In this document: positions 33,651-44,603 of the stretch, piece after piece | How positions within the stretch are numbered: position 1 is the stretch's first letter | Layout: every line of letters starts with the position of its first letter | From: Isochrysis galbana | Taxonomy: Eukaryota; Haptophyta; Isochrysidales; Isochrysidaceae | Direction: 5' to 3' | DNA: 64,000 nt | Assembly (NCBI GenBank): GCA_018136815.1 | Contig: CM030933.1 | Location: 7,442,676-7,506,675 of the forward strand | Position numbers and translations under genes: made by a program | The notes under the pieces: generated by a model | Seen by the model: only the letters and a program-made list of their open reading frames with translations | Database searches by the model: none | Told to the model about the DNA's origin: nothing

Positions 33651-34740
33651 TGGAAGATTGTACGGAAGGTTGCGATACATCTCATAGTGGAAGTGTCACA
33701 CACAATACTCGGAAACCCGCCTCGGAGAATCGAGTGTGGAAGACACTTATTGCTGCTTGAGGCGTACCTTATGATCGAGAGGATGTGGTTCGGAGCGGGG
33801 CTCTTGTACATTGTGGGGAGTGTGACTCTTTGGTGTAAGCCAGGAAGGGAAAAAAAACCTTTTAATATTCTCGCCTCGCGCGCGCCTATGGGGTTGACTA
33901 TTGTAGCCACGCCAATTTCCCTTCCTCTCCCTCACTTCCCGCCTTGCGGCAACTCCCCTCGTGCTCTACTTAGGGGCCCAGGTTGTGGGGGGGGGCTGGG
34001 TTGGGCGGGGTGCACCGGCCCCCAGTGGTCCGTTCTCGCCTTCCTCCTGTGCCTCTGGGTGGCACGTTTCTCGCTGTTGTGGCGTGGGTGTCTCGTCGTT
34101 GGTGGGTTGTCTTACGCTCGTGGTGTTTTTGTCTTCGCGGGGGGTTTACTCGGGGGGGAGATGTGCCTCGATAGAGGTGAGGGTGAGGGAGCAAATCGCT
34201 GCATCATGGGGTCAGAATATTTTTTTCGCCGCGGGACAGGGGGAAGTTTTCCCCTACCTCTCCCCCGCGCAATCCGAACGGTGGGAGCGGAGCGATGGCG
34301 ACCGACCCGCTGGGACAGGCCGACCTTCGCCGTCGTCAGATTGTTGAATGCCCAGCCCCTGCCACCTGCAGTCGAGTGCGTGCGTGTCTCGGATTGTTGT
34401 CGGACTAGTCGGGTGGTACCCTATAGGCCTCTGTCGCCCTCGTCCCTCGCCCCAGTCGCTCCTCGCTCCCTCGTTCTCGCTCTCACTCTCGCTCCGTCGT
34501 AACAAGCAATCTTACAACACCAATCCAATCCACTCACGCACCCACCCACACCCGCTGTCCGCCATGTCCGCTCCGTCCTCGCGCTCGCCCTCGCCACTGC
34601 CCGCCATCCATCTTCCAACCATGGAAGATGGTCAGCCCGTTCAACCCGCCAAGGCCCAAAAGGCCGTGCCTTCCGCCGCCTACCTTCCGTCCCATCCGGT
34701 TCCTCCTGTCCCATCCATAACCTCCAGTCCGTCATGGACT
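33651..34740. other. Repeat-rich spacer
   Basis: Contains 'aaccttttaatattctcgcc' at 33858, a motif shared with 10.4, 56.75 and 59.88 kb. At 34564 a short frame MSAPSSRSPSPLPAIHLP opens after an untranslated-leader-like stretch; it looks like the start of a retroelement gag or a similar Pro/Ser-rich protein and stops at 34746. No host gene supported. Confidence 0.4.
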
Positions 34741-36500
34741 TCATGAACAAATTTCCGGCTTGCTTGGTTCCCTGGTTCCCTCGAGCGGGCGCATTAACTT
34801 GCAAGCAACGAAGCCTTGCTGCACGAAACCGTGGGGCTGTTCGACGTACAAATCCATGTTGGGGTCCATGTCGCCCTGGGAAAACGCTTTCGTGACATCT
34901 ATTTCGAGCCAGGCATAGCCGGAGGAACAAAGGTGGGCGAGGAATAGGCGGATGGATTCACATCGCATGGTTGAAAAAAAAAACATCTGAAGTTTCCGGG
35001 CTACACACCTACTCCATTTACGGGATCCCCCTTCTCAGCCTACACCGCCCTCAAGTTCCCTTTCCCCACCTCTTTCCCTGCCCCCCTTCTTTCCTTTTTC
35101 TTCGGTTTCCGGGGTCCGGCCCTGGTGCGCTACCTAAGGCCTGGTTCGGAGTGCGGGGGCCGGGCAGGCCTGTTGTGTGCTCTCTCTTTGCGTGTGCGTC
35201 TGCTCATGCTCGCGTCTAATTCGCCGGTGGCGCCGGGTCCGCTCCGTCTCTGGTGTTTTTTTATGGCCAATTCTTTTTTGGTCTTATTCTTCTGTGTTTC
35301 ATTGCTCCTTGGGTTCCTCGACAGCGTGTGGTATCTTTAGCTTTATGGCTAGCTTCACTAGCTCTTCGCTTGGTTTGAGCCCACCATTGTCGTTCATACT
35401 GAAAACGGGCCTCAGGTCGCTTACGTCTATCCTTTTCTTGGGTTGCCTACCCAAGCCTGCTTGGGCGGTTCTTGCACATCGCATGGTTGAGCAGAACGTT
35501 TCATCGTAATCGATTCCTTCGACTTGAGAATAGCCACAAGCTACCCAACGAGCCTTGAAACGATCCAGAGATCCGTCGTTTTTGTAGATGACCTTGTATA
35601 CCCACTTTCCTTTCGTGCACTTTCGACCGGCAGGTAGTGTTTTGACTAAGATCCAAGCGTGATTAGTTTCGTATATACCTTTTACATCGTCTCTCATGGC
35701 TTCCAGCCAGCAGCCAGCGATCCTTGTATATGGGGTCAGCGATGGCTTCTTTGAAGGATCGAGGTGTCGGGATTGGATTTGCCGAATCGGGACTAACCAG
35801 GATGCGCTCCCCCACCGATGAGGCTGATAGGGCGAAGAGGCGAGTAGGAGTAGGCCAGCGGTAGTGAGGGCTCGGCTTTGGAGCGTGCCTGCGTCATGCA
35901 GCGATCTCGTATCGCAGTGGCGCCCGGGGAGATTTGATGCGTTCTGTTGTGCTCGACACAACGTCTCAGTGCGAGTGACGATCCCAACCGACTCACGGCG
36001 TCGACGGTTCCAAGAATAGCAGAGGCTTGGAGCTTGGAGGCATTCGATGTGGATTTCTTGCTTTGCCACCCTTGAACTGTCCAGTCTTCGCGGATCTGGC
36101 CGGGGCCATGAGCCATGACTGGAGGTGTTGGGTGGTTTTGCTGTGCGATCCGGATTGCACCGTTTGCGAGAGCGCGTGGCAAGCTCGACAGCCGATGGGT
36201 CGAAGAAAAGATTTTCAACGAATTTGTCGAGTTCATTCGTTGTGATGTTGCACCCTTGAGCGTCGTCAAACGCGCTAGTGATGTAGAGATTGAAGTGGTC
36301 TCTCGGCGGGGGTACCACGTTAATCATTGTAGTCTTGTAGAGCATCTTGTTGGCTAGCATCCCTAGCCACATACACCGGACAAGCCATGCGCCAACCGCG
36401 CACACCCCCATCGCGGGGTAGGGGCTCCGTTGCCGATTGAAGGCTACGGACCACAGCACTAAGGTTATGTTCGCACAACAAGAAAAACTCTAACAGTCCC
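34741..36500 (-). mobile_element. Copia-type LTR element fossil: integrase-side linker and reverse transcriptase
   Basis: On the minus strand: WLEAMRDDVKGIYETNHAWI, GRKCTKGKWVYKVIYKNDGS and ARWVACGYSQVEGIDYDETF, the conserved opening of Copia reverse transcriptase. After an inserted LINE it continues with WLEIDVTKAFSQGDMDP and LYVEQPHGF. The part at 36.2-36.5 kb matches the relic at 23.05-23.89 kb. Neither LTR is seen; broken, with one large insertion. Confidence 0.8.
34975..35474 (-). mobile_element. 500-bp 5'-truncated LINE copy with 16-bp target duplication
   Basis: Flanked by CACATCGCATGGTTGA at 34959-34974 and 35475-35490. It encodes, on the minus strand, the end of a LINE frame (LRPVFSMNDNGGLKPSEELV). 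A 3' UTR that closely matches 60090-60236 follows, ending CTTCAGATG plus a T run. It sits inside the Copia reverse transcriptase, so it is younger than that copy. Confidence 0.88.
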
Positions 36501-36780
36501 TGAGGGTCCCCCAGCACCCCATGGCCATGGCCACCCGTCCAGGCGCTCGAAAGCAATTACTAAATGTATAGTTTGAAGCAGCCATTTGCATGCTCCGGCA
36601 GTAAAGAGTTAAACAGTAAGGAGACTCCGGGCGCGCGGCGCCGGGGGAGTGCTCGCCTTCTCCGCGGCGCGCGGCCGCCCCCCCCCCCCCCCCCCCCGCG
36701 GCCCCCCTCTCCCCTTCCGCCCCCCTCTCCCCCCCCCACCGCCCGAAAAGGCGCGCGGGGCGCTTGGCAATCGGTCGTTA

Positions 36781-36827
<47 letters not shown>

Positions 36828-37372
36828 TCTCCCTCCCTCCCTCTCTCCCCCCCCCCTCTCTCTCTCTCTCTCCCCCCCCCCCCCCTCTCTTTCCCCCTCT
36901 CTCCCTCTCCCTCTCTTCGGCCCCCCGACGCCCCACCCCCCGACCCAACTCATAGGAAGAGAGAGGGCCAGACGGGGAAGAGAGAGGGGGAGAGAAGAGA
37001 GAGGAGGCAGGGGATAGGGGAAGAGGGGGGGCGGACGGGCGGCCGAGAGGGGGGAGAGAGCGAAGAGAGAGAAGAGAGAGAGGAGAGAGGGAGGGGAGAG
37101 AGCGCGAGGAGGGGGGGAAGCGGATTTACATAGATCGCGGCGCAAGAGAAGAAAGACGAGGGGAAAGTGGGGGGTGCTCGCGCCCGCGCTCTCCGTTCGT
37201 TTCGACGCGGCCGCGCGAACCCAAGTTTCACTCGCTTCTGCTCACACTCCGACTGCCCTTCCTCTTTCACTCGACCCCTCCCCTAGTCTCCTGCTCCCCC
37301 TCTGCCCTCTGTCTCCTCTCCGTCCTCTCTCCTCACTCTCCCGCTCTCGCCGCTCTCCATCCATTGAAAGCC
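36501..37372. repeat. Low-complexity region upstream of the myosin-like gene
   Basis: C run at 36677-36697, (CT)n blocks at 36786-36930, then GA-rich sequence at 36956-37125 and CT-rich leader sequence before the ATG at 37373. Both strands show long open frames, which come only from the dinucleotide composition. Confidence 0.8.
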
Positions 37373-37826
37373 ATGGCTGTCCCCGCGATCGGCACCAAGA
37401 TCTGGTGAGCACGCACAGAGAGAGGGGGCGGGGGGGGGGGGGGAGGGAGGGAGAGCGAGAGCGAGAGCGAGAGCGAGAGCAAGAGCGAGAGCGAGCGAGA
37501 GAGAGAGAGAGAAAGAGAGAGAGCGCGGCAGGAACGGGTTCAGCAGGCCGCAGCGCGATCCATCCCACTGCTCAACCGCCCCCCCCGCCCCCTCCCTGTT
37601 CCTAACCTTCCCTCCTCCTGTCCTCCACTGCAGGCTTTCAGTGCCCGATGAGGATGCGTGGACCATTGCCGAGGTTGTCCGTGGGTCCATGGGCGGCCAC
37701 GTGATGCTCCGCCGCGTCGATGCGCCGCCGGGAATCGATCTAGAGATCGAACGCCCGGAGGCTGAAGTTGCCGCGTGCAGCATCGTCTCGGAGACCGAGC
37801 CAGCGCTGCTGGCATGCAGCGACATT
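37373..37826 (+). CDS. N-terminus of a myosin-like heavy chain (SH3-like domain), cut by gap
   Basis: Two exons, 37373-37404 and 37634-37826, join in phase. They give MAVPAIGTKIWLSVPDEDAW, then TIAEVVRGSMGGHVMLRRV and so on (75 residues). The pattern 'VGTxVWV.DPxxAWxxAEVV' is the myosin N-terminal SH3-like barrel that precedes the motor domain, and the following ETEPALLACSDI fits the linker. A GT donor follows at 37827, and then the N gap removes the rest. The intron (37405-37633) holds a G run and GA repeats. Another SH3-like or Tudor protein is possible because the motor domain is not visible. Confidence 0.55.
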
Positions 37827-37899
37827 GTGAGTTACAGCCCTCCCTCGCCTAGGGCAAGGCCCCGAGCGCAGCGAACAACAAGCACGGGCATCCCGCGTA

Positions 37900-37999
37900 N
37901 NNNNNNNNNNNNNNNNNNNNNNNNNNNNNNNNNNNNNNNNNNNNNNNNNNNNNNNNNNNNNNNNNNNNNNNNNNNNNNNNNNNNNNNNNNNNNNNNNNN
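37900..37999. other. Assembly gap, 100 N
   Basis: A run of exactly 100 Ns between the myosin-like exons and the 3' part of the CD36-like gene; two convergent genes are cut here. Confidence 1.
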
Positions 38000-39382
38000 G
38001 ACTTTGTAGGCTAGCTCATCGCCTCCACCGTATGGCTGCATCGAAACGTGGCTGCGACGAGAAGAGTTGCCAAAGTATGGCAGTGTATGCATCTGACCGC
38101 CAGCTACGAAACCATGTGGTTCTCGCATACCGTAGTCACAGCCAGCCACACTTAGTGCACACAAGCCCGTGTCGTCGACAATTCCGGCAACTGCAAGCTG
38201 CCACGTTACATCAGAGAGGCTATATTTCTGTACCGCAAGAGCGTTGTGTATGCGCTGTCCTGCGCAGCCATTGTCGCATTCGTATGTGAATGTCCTTAGC
38301 ATCACCTCATCCAGCATAGTCACGGACTTGCCGAAAGATGGCAGCTGCCCGATGGGAGATAGGCCAGCTGCAGCCAGATAGGGATAATCACTTACTGCAA
38401 GCGGGGCCTGACCGCTCACGAGGCGAAGATTCTCAAGCACGAAAGTTTCATGGCCTGCGCTCATGTCTCCACTGATGTCCCACCCTGGGTCGGTGAAGAG
38501 CCACAACGAGTCGAGTGGCGTAACAGTCGTGAAGCTACGGTGGCCCTTCAGCGCTGCAAGTCGCCCGATCTCCTCGGCTCGGGCCTTGCCGGTTTTGATT
38601 GTTTTGCTGAAGTGACGTCCACCGTCCCCAGGCGCTCCTGCCATTCCTACAGCGCTTCCGGCCGCGATGGCAGCCCGGAGCTCATCGACGCTGCGATACC
38701 CCAAGTAGACATTTGAGATCATCGCTGGGAGAGCGGATTGGTTGGTGATGGGTGTGATGTATCCTCGAATGATCTCGCGAATCGTATGGCGGACAAATAT
38801 GCCTGCATTCAGGGCGCCTGTGCCGTCAGGCTTGACTATGGCCGCATCCGCCTTCAGGGCCTCATATAGTGCGGGTTGGAGGGATGCGAGGGTGGTTTCG
38901 GAACCAAACGCTCCGATGAGTGCCATGAGGTTGGGATTGATGGTCACGATCTCAAGGTTCCAGTCGTAAACGTTTCTGAGATCAATGGTCGACCAGCTCT
39001 TGAAGGTTGCCTCCGATCCATCGCTGTTCAGCTCGAAGTCAAAGTTCTGCCCCTTCATCACGGCCCGCACGCATACCTCTTGAAATGCCGGCTTCGGCAC
39101 CGGGGAGAGCGTAAGGAGGTCCCGGCCGTTTGTCAGATTGAAGAAGCAATGATCATAAGCAATTTCGATGGGCATGCCAAAGCCTGATGAATTGAATTTT
39201 TCCTCAGAGTCTATGACTACGCTGCGCATGACGCCGCTGTGATAGCTGATGGGCAGAATGATGAGGAGAGTGATGGGCATCATGATGGCGAGATTGAAAA
39301 AGGCCAGATAGAGACAGATCATCGTGAAGGTCTTGGGCATCTTGGCGCAAGGCGACACCATACTATCACACACGGGGAGCAC
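38000..39382 (-). CDS. CD36/SR-B-like membrane protein, C-terminus in gap
   Basis: About 460 residues, no intron. Signal-anchor helix at residues about 17-48 (FTMICLYLAFFNLAIMMPIT and on). Then the lumenal region opens IEIAYDHCFFNLTNGRDLLT, close to the 'YFFNVTNPEEV' of CD36 family proteins. ALIGAFGSETTLASLQPALY, WLFTDPGWDISGDMS and a cysteine-rich stretch (FTYECDNGCAGQR, GLCALSVAGCDYGM) follow. Near the gap comes LPYFGNSSRRSHVSM, where the family has 'PHF'. These proteins bind lipids or lipoproteins at the surface or lysosome. The second membrane helix expected at the C-terminus falls in the gap. The family call rests on a few motifs; a different two-pass membrane protein is possible. Start ATG at 39382; 39361 is an alternative. 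Confidence 0.5.
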
Positions 39383-39967
39383 GTCGCGTTACATTCTCGT
39401 ACGCATGCGAATGTCACCACTCAACCCGAGCAGCGCGCCTGGGGGTCTCGTCGGGTTGGGCAGCAAAGGCACAGGAACAGCACTGTGAAGTCTCCAAAGG
39501 CGGCGGGAGAGAGTCGGCCCATCGACCCTTCTCCTCGCAAGAAGCCGAGGCTAGCTCGCCCTTTCCCCGCAAGGGCATCTCCGCGCAGTGCCGTGACGGG
39601 CGGAACGGATTGGGCCGGCGCACACCTGCGAGCGAGCTTCGCGTGTCGAATGGTTCGGACAGCTGTCGGTGACAGGTCGACCACACCTAAACGGGGAGAC
39701 TTACTTCAAGGAATCGAGCAATCAGAGAAGTTGAAGTCGAGAACTTGGCGGATTAGCGGAAATCTGCGAGGAAGGTGGCTGGCGAATGGCTCGAGAGTTG
39801 GCCAACTAGCACTTACGCTCCAAGCGGTTTACTAGTATATTCTCTTGGGTAGGGGGCGGAAAGGGGAGAAGGAGAGGGGAGGGGTCGTGGAGTGGTCGTC
39901 GAAGGGGACAGGGAGTGAGGGGTCGATCATGGTTCATCGCGGTATCGGATACATAGAGGTAGAGGAA
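39383..39967. other. Intergenic 5' flank of the CD36-like gene
   Basis: Open but unconvincing Arg/Ser-rich frames; nothing recognised. Confidence 0.4.
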
Positions 39968-40205
39968 CCAACTAAGTTTATACTTGGTTCACCCATGGCG
40001 GGGCACGAGTCCCCCCTCTCTCTACTCCTCCCCCGCCATGGGGGAGGAACCACCCACTCTCCTGGCACGCCTGATGGCTTGCCAGGAGCACACTGCCATG
40101 CTGACCCATCCCTCTCCCCACAGGCACGCCTGATTCGCCCGCTCTGGCCTGTCGTGGCCAGCCCATCCCTCTGACAAGCCCCTCCTCCCCCTGGCCCCCA
40201 GGAAA
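39968..40205 (+). repeat. Dispersed repeat with terminal hairpin
   Basis: Starts with the near-palindrome AACTAAGT-TTAT-ACTTGGTT. It then runs 'catggcggggcacgag', 'gccatgggggaggaaccaccc' and 'cctggca.gcctgatggcttgccagga'. The same sequence lies reversed at 57280-57500, and a short relative at 56389-56480. No coding capacity. Confidence 0.75.
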
Positions 40206-40259
40206 GTCGCGTTCCGTCAAAAGAGGACCAGGTGGTTTTTCAACATATCTGTTTTCTTT

Positions 40260-41060
40260 TTAGATCAAACAGTGTGGCGGCGAAGGCGGAGGCGGAGACG
40301 GAGGAGGCGGATGAGAGGGAGGTGGCGGATGAGAGGGAGGTGGCGGAGACGGTGGAGGGGGAGACGGCGGCGGCGAAGGCGGCGACATGGGCGGAGGCGG
40401 AGACGGAGGAGGAGGAGACGGCGGTGGCGATGGCGGCGTCAGTGGCGGAGGCGGAGACGGAGGAGGCGGGAATGAGGGAGGCGGCGGAGACGGAGGGGGA
40501 GACGGCGGCGGCGAAGGCGCCGGCGGAGACGGAGGAGGGGGAGGCGAAGGCGGCGGCGGAGACGGAGGAGGAGGAGACGGCGGTGGCGATGGCGGCGTCA
40601 GTGGCGGAGGCGGAGACGGAGGAGGCGGGAATGAGGGAGGCGGCGGAGACGGGGGAGGAGAAGGAGGTGGCGGCGAGGGCGGCTGCGTGGGCGGAGGTGG
40701 AGACGGAGGGGGAGGAGGCGAGGGAGGTGGCGGAGACGGTGGAGGAGGAGACGGCGGCGGCCTCAAGGGTGGCGGCGAAGGCGGAGGCGGAGACGGAGGC
40801 GGCGGATGAGAGGGAGGTGGCGGAGACGGTGGAGGGGGCGAAGGCGGCGGCGGAGACGGAGGAGGAGGAGACGGCGGTGGCGATGGCGGCGTCAGTGGCG
40901 GAGGCGGAGACGGAGGAGGCGGGAATGAGGGAGGCGGCGGAGACGGGGGAGGAGAAGGAGGTGGCGGCGAGGGCGGCTGCGTGGGCGGAGGTGGAGAAGG
41001 AGGGGGCCCGGTCGCCGGTCGTCCGTCGCGGCGGTGGTGGCGGCAGGAGGGGAGGGGGAG
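40260..41060 (-). repeat. GGC/GGA trinucleotide-rich tract coding for (SPPPP)n in one minus frame
   Basis: About 800 bases built from GGCGGAGACGGAGGAGG-like blocks, with a higher-order unit repeated around 40420, 40570 and 40880. On the minus strand one frame (40766-40260) encodes SPPPPSPPPPSP repeats, as in hydroxyproline-rich algal wall glycoproteins. Other frames on both strands are also open: (AETEEEE)n on plus and Gly-rich on plus. No signal peptide or globular domain is attached, so I list it as a repeat, not a gene. Confidence 0.7.
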
Positions 41061-41099
41061 GGGAGCGGCGCGCGCTCCATGACCCTATCAGTTTACTGA

Positions 41100-41625
41100 T
41101 AGTTGTGCTAGGTACACCTATCCGACCACCATATCCAAAAATCTCGTAATGAATCCTCAATCTTGACTTGGTCAATTTTCACCCTTAGAAGTTAAAATAG
41201 CTGTTTGACCGCCCTCCCCCCCCCTCCCCCGAGGACAACACGGTGGTCTTTAAGTCTACGCGTTTGCGCAACCGATGAGGCTCCTGCTTGCGTGCGCGTG
41301 CGTATGTCAACTGTCATTGTGAGACACCACGTGCACCAATCAGAAAAAGAAAAGCACGTGTCGGCGCACAGCATGCCTAGGGACACCTCTTCTCCAGTGG
41401 CAGCCACCTCTAGATGTCAACGGGCCGAGTTTTATTTTCACCCACAGAAGTGGGGCCTGCCCCATGAAGAGCGGCAGCCTCTCTACTTTCAAGTGTATGG
41501 GATGGGCGGACTTGTCTCTCGTGCCCCCTCGGCGCCCCCTCCTCCCACGAGAGTCTGTATTCTCTGTTCTCCTCCCCTCTTTCTTCCTCCTTCTCTGGCC
41601 TCCCTGAAACGTCTCCCTGGGCGAT

Positions 41626-41659
<34 letters not shown>

Positions 41660-41836
41660 CGACAACCGCACGGGCCGCTCGCCTTTTGCTCGCGGGCCTC
41701 GCGGGCGAGAGAGGGAGGGAGGGAGAGAGAGAGAGAAAGAGGGAGGGAGGGAGAGAGAGAGAGAGGCTCTCGACGCTGCGGGGGAAGAGAGAGAAGTGGG
41801 GGGAGTGGGGGTGCTCTCCTTCTCACCGTGTGTGTG

Positions 41837-41908
<72 letters not shown>

Positions 41909-42271
41909 ATCCCGCCAGAACTCTGATGGAAAGAGGTTGAACAAAGAGAGCAAGAAGGGAGAAGAGAGAGGGAACAGGCAGCAAGAGAGAGAGGGTCGGG
42001 GTCTAGGGGGGGGGAAGAAAGGGGGACGAGCAGTAACGACTCCTCTGTCGTTCCTCTTCTCTCTCTCTGAGGGCCACCCTTGACAACCGCGCTGAAGGGG
42101 GGGGGGGCGGTTCTTTGCCGGTCGCTTGGGCTGAGAGAGAGAAGGGCAGAGAGGGGTGTCGGCGAGAGAAAGAGAGAGAGAGGGAGACAGAGAGAAACAG
42201 AGAGGGAGGGAGGGAGAGAGAGAGAGAGGGAGGGAGGAGCTCGAGGGGACGGGGGGGGGAGGAGGGTTGAT
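41100..42271. repeat. Microsatellites and a 32-base G run upstream of the WW-domain gene
   Basis: A 32-base run of G at 41628-41659, GA-rich sequence at 41700-41765, (TC)n of about 34 units at 41838-41905, and another GA block at 42130-42240. 'tgtttgaccgcccT' at 41202 matches the terminal repeat of the TA-flanked element at 48576-49377. No gene supported. Confidence 0.8.
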
Positions 42272-43799
42272 ATGGCCGCCACGACGATGGCACCCACGAT
42301 GGCGGCGGCAGAAGGCAACGAGCTGGTGCGCAAGTCGTCGAAGCGCAACGTCGATGGTGTTCTTCGCGAAGGATCCAACCTGTCTGATGCAGCCGGGGAG
42401 GGCACGACTGGACTGACAAACTACGTTGGGGACGCCAACCTCGACTGGGAGGCACCGGCCAACGCAGAGGAGATTGCCCCCAAGACACGGACGCTCTCTT
42501 TTCGTAAAGTTCTTCGGACCTCCTCCTTCCGCAAGAAGGAGAAGGAGCAGGTGGGTTTTGTGAGCCTTCTCAGGGACAGCACAGTCCACGGCTTGCTTCA
42601 CCTCCCCCCAGTGTCACTTTGTGACCATGTCACTCAATCTCTCAGTCGCTTCCCTGCTTGCAGGTCAGACTGCCAAAGAATTGGAGCCGCGTGACGGAAA
42701 AGGACGGCACCGTCTATTACGTCAATACCGTCTCTAATCGACGATCTGTGGAGGTGCTAAGCGGCTTGCTGAGATGAGCCAACGCGTTCATCCATTTTGA
42801 CCGTGGCTTCAGCTCATGACCCCCCCTGTTCGACGCTTCTGACAGATTCCTGCAGAGTTGCCATCTGGCTGGGTAGAGGGTATTGACAAGGAGTCGGGCC
42901 GTGTCTGCTTCACCAACAAGTCATTGAAGAAGACGGTGTTCGAGCTTCCCACTGAATCAAGCGAGCAACGGCAAGCCGACGGTGATGACGAGAACGCAAA
43001 CAAAGATTCCCTGTTCGGGCGTACTGTCTCCCTCTTTGGCGGGCGCAAGGCTGCAAAGAAGGGAGAGGGGGAGGCATCGGACCGGCAGTCATCATTTCGC
43101 CGCCGATCGATTGACACCAAGACGGAGACGACGGGACAATCGCAGCGTACAGTATTCATCTCTTGTTCTGCGCTCATCCGTGAGACAAAACTTTGTGTTG
43201 GCCCAGAAATGCAGGACGCCCTCGACAGGCTTCTTGCCACACTTGCTGCCCGTGAAGTCCTCGCTGAAGTTGCTGTCAAGTGAGTCAACTGATCTCTTCC
43301 CGATGTGGAGGGTTCTCTGCGCCAGCTTGGCAGGATGCGGTATCATTCCTTCGCAAATGGTTGTCCCTGCCGAGTTATGCCAACTGAAGGATTTGTAACG
43401 CCTTACCGGTTCCCTTTGGCATCACAGGCAATTGATGGAGCTTGTGGGTTCCACGATAGTTCAGCAAGCTGGCCTCTCAGTGATGAATGCTCAAAAGGGG
43501 ATTTTGCCGCACGGGTGGCTCGAATATGTCGATGATGCTTCTGGCCGACCATACTATTACAATGTGAGAGCCCGAGCAATCTCGACCACTCATGCGTTGC
43601 ACTATCCTGCCGCGTGTCGTTGGCTCACTGCGTCTGCGCTCGCTTGTAGGTACACACTCGTGAGACAACTTGGTACAAGCCCAAGCCGCCAGCAGCCCCG
43701 ATTATCTTGGGACCTGAGGGTAGTGAGGATCCTGACGGCTTCATCAATCTAGAGACAGAAGTTGAGACGCACACCATTGCAATTTCCGCCGAGATCTGA
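42272..43799 (+). CDS. Protein with three WW domains
   Basis: Five exons: 42272-42550, 42664-42753, 42846-43279, 43428-43563 and 43650-43799. Together 1089 bases in phase, 362 residues. Each WW module has the two-tryptophan (or W...[WYF]) pattern: LPKNWSRVTEKDGTVYYVN (about 97-125), LPSGWVEGIDKESGRVCFTN (about 128-155) and LPHGWLEYVDDASGRPYYYN spliced to VHTRETTWYKPKPP (about 294-328). The third keeps both tryptophans and is the most likely ligand binder; the first two have degenerate ends. WW domains bind proline-rich peptides. Between WW2 and WW3 lies a basic, Ser-rich linker with GGRKAAKKGEG. No catalytic domain, so an adaptor is likely; partner unknown. Confidence 0.82.
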
Positions 43800-44603
43800 T
43801 GGGATTTGCGATTTATGTATGAGAATATGTGAGACAAAGTATGAGGGACGGGACTGCGAGGCTTACCCGCCGGCGTTCTGCCGCCTGGGAGGAGGAGAAG
43901 TCGAAGTTCTCTTTCTAGAGCAATATCCCCAGACCGGACATGGCCCCAAACTTTCTTGGCGTTTACGGTCTTGCACGATACGATCGGCGCAATCTGCTGG
44001 CTGAATCGGACTCGACAGGAGGAATACGTGATTCGCACTGCTCTCCGGCAGCGCTCGACCCCATTGTTGTAATATAATCCTCTCTTTGGCCTCGACGCAC
44101 ACAGCATCTATGGGTAGCACGTGTGCCCCGATTTAGCCTTGATCGCATGATATGTGCATGTCACATATGTGTCACTCTCGCCGAGGTCTCCTGAGTGTGT
44201 AGTGTGAGCAATGCTCCTAGCTTCCATCAACATATTAAAATATCTGAGCGTTAGCGTGCGCACCACAAGCCTCAAGCCTGCCACTAGCCCGGTACTATCA
44301 CAAGCCAATAGCCAAAAACCACAGGCCGCAAGAGCAAGCTTGCGGCTACACGCTTGCAAAGCGCAGGGCAATGCTGCTTCTGACACACCAGCGCGACCGG
44401 AAGCACGGATGTCAGCTTCTAAAATATGGGGATCAAGTGGCCAGCCAGCCTGTCACATCTACACGCGGCATTCCCCCCCCACCCTATTGTGTGTTGGACT
44501 CCGGCCCCACAATTGATGCTTGATGCTGCTTTCATGACAATCGCATCTTAAGACATTCGCTTCCCTATGGAATTGATATGGCTCCATCTCCATCTAGCTA
44601 GGA
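43800..44603. other. Intergenic between convergent WW and APC10 genes
   Basis: 3' flanks of two convergent genes; no frames with family features, no clear repeat. Confidence 0.5.

Noticed and set aside
36609-37145. Plus and minus frames of the CT/GA tract before the myosin-like gene
   Set aside because: Pure dinucleotide repeat translation.
40232-41149. Plus-strand 305-residue Glu/Ala/Thr-rich frame as a gene
   Set aside because: It is one reading of a trinucleotide repeat that is open in many frames; no start context, signal or domain.
41410-42601. Minus-strand Ser/Leu/Pro-rich frames of 160-370 residues
   Set aside because: They are translations of (TC)n/(GA)n microsatellites and the G run, antisense to the WW gene's first exon.
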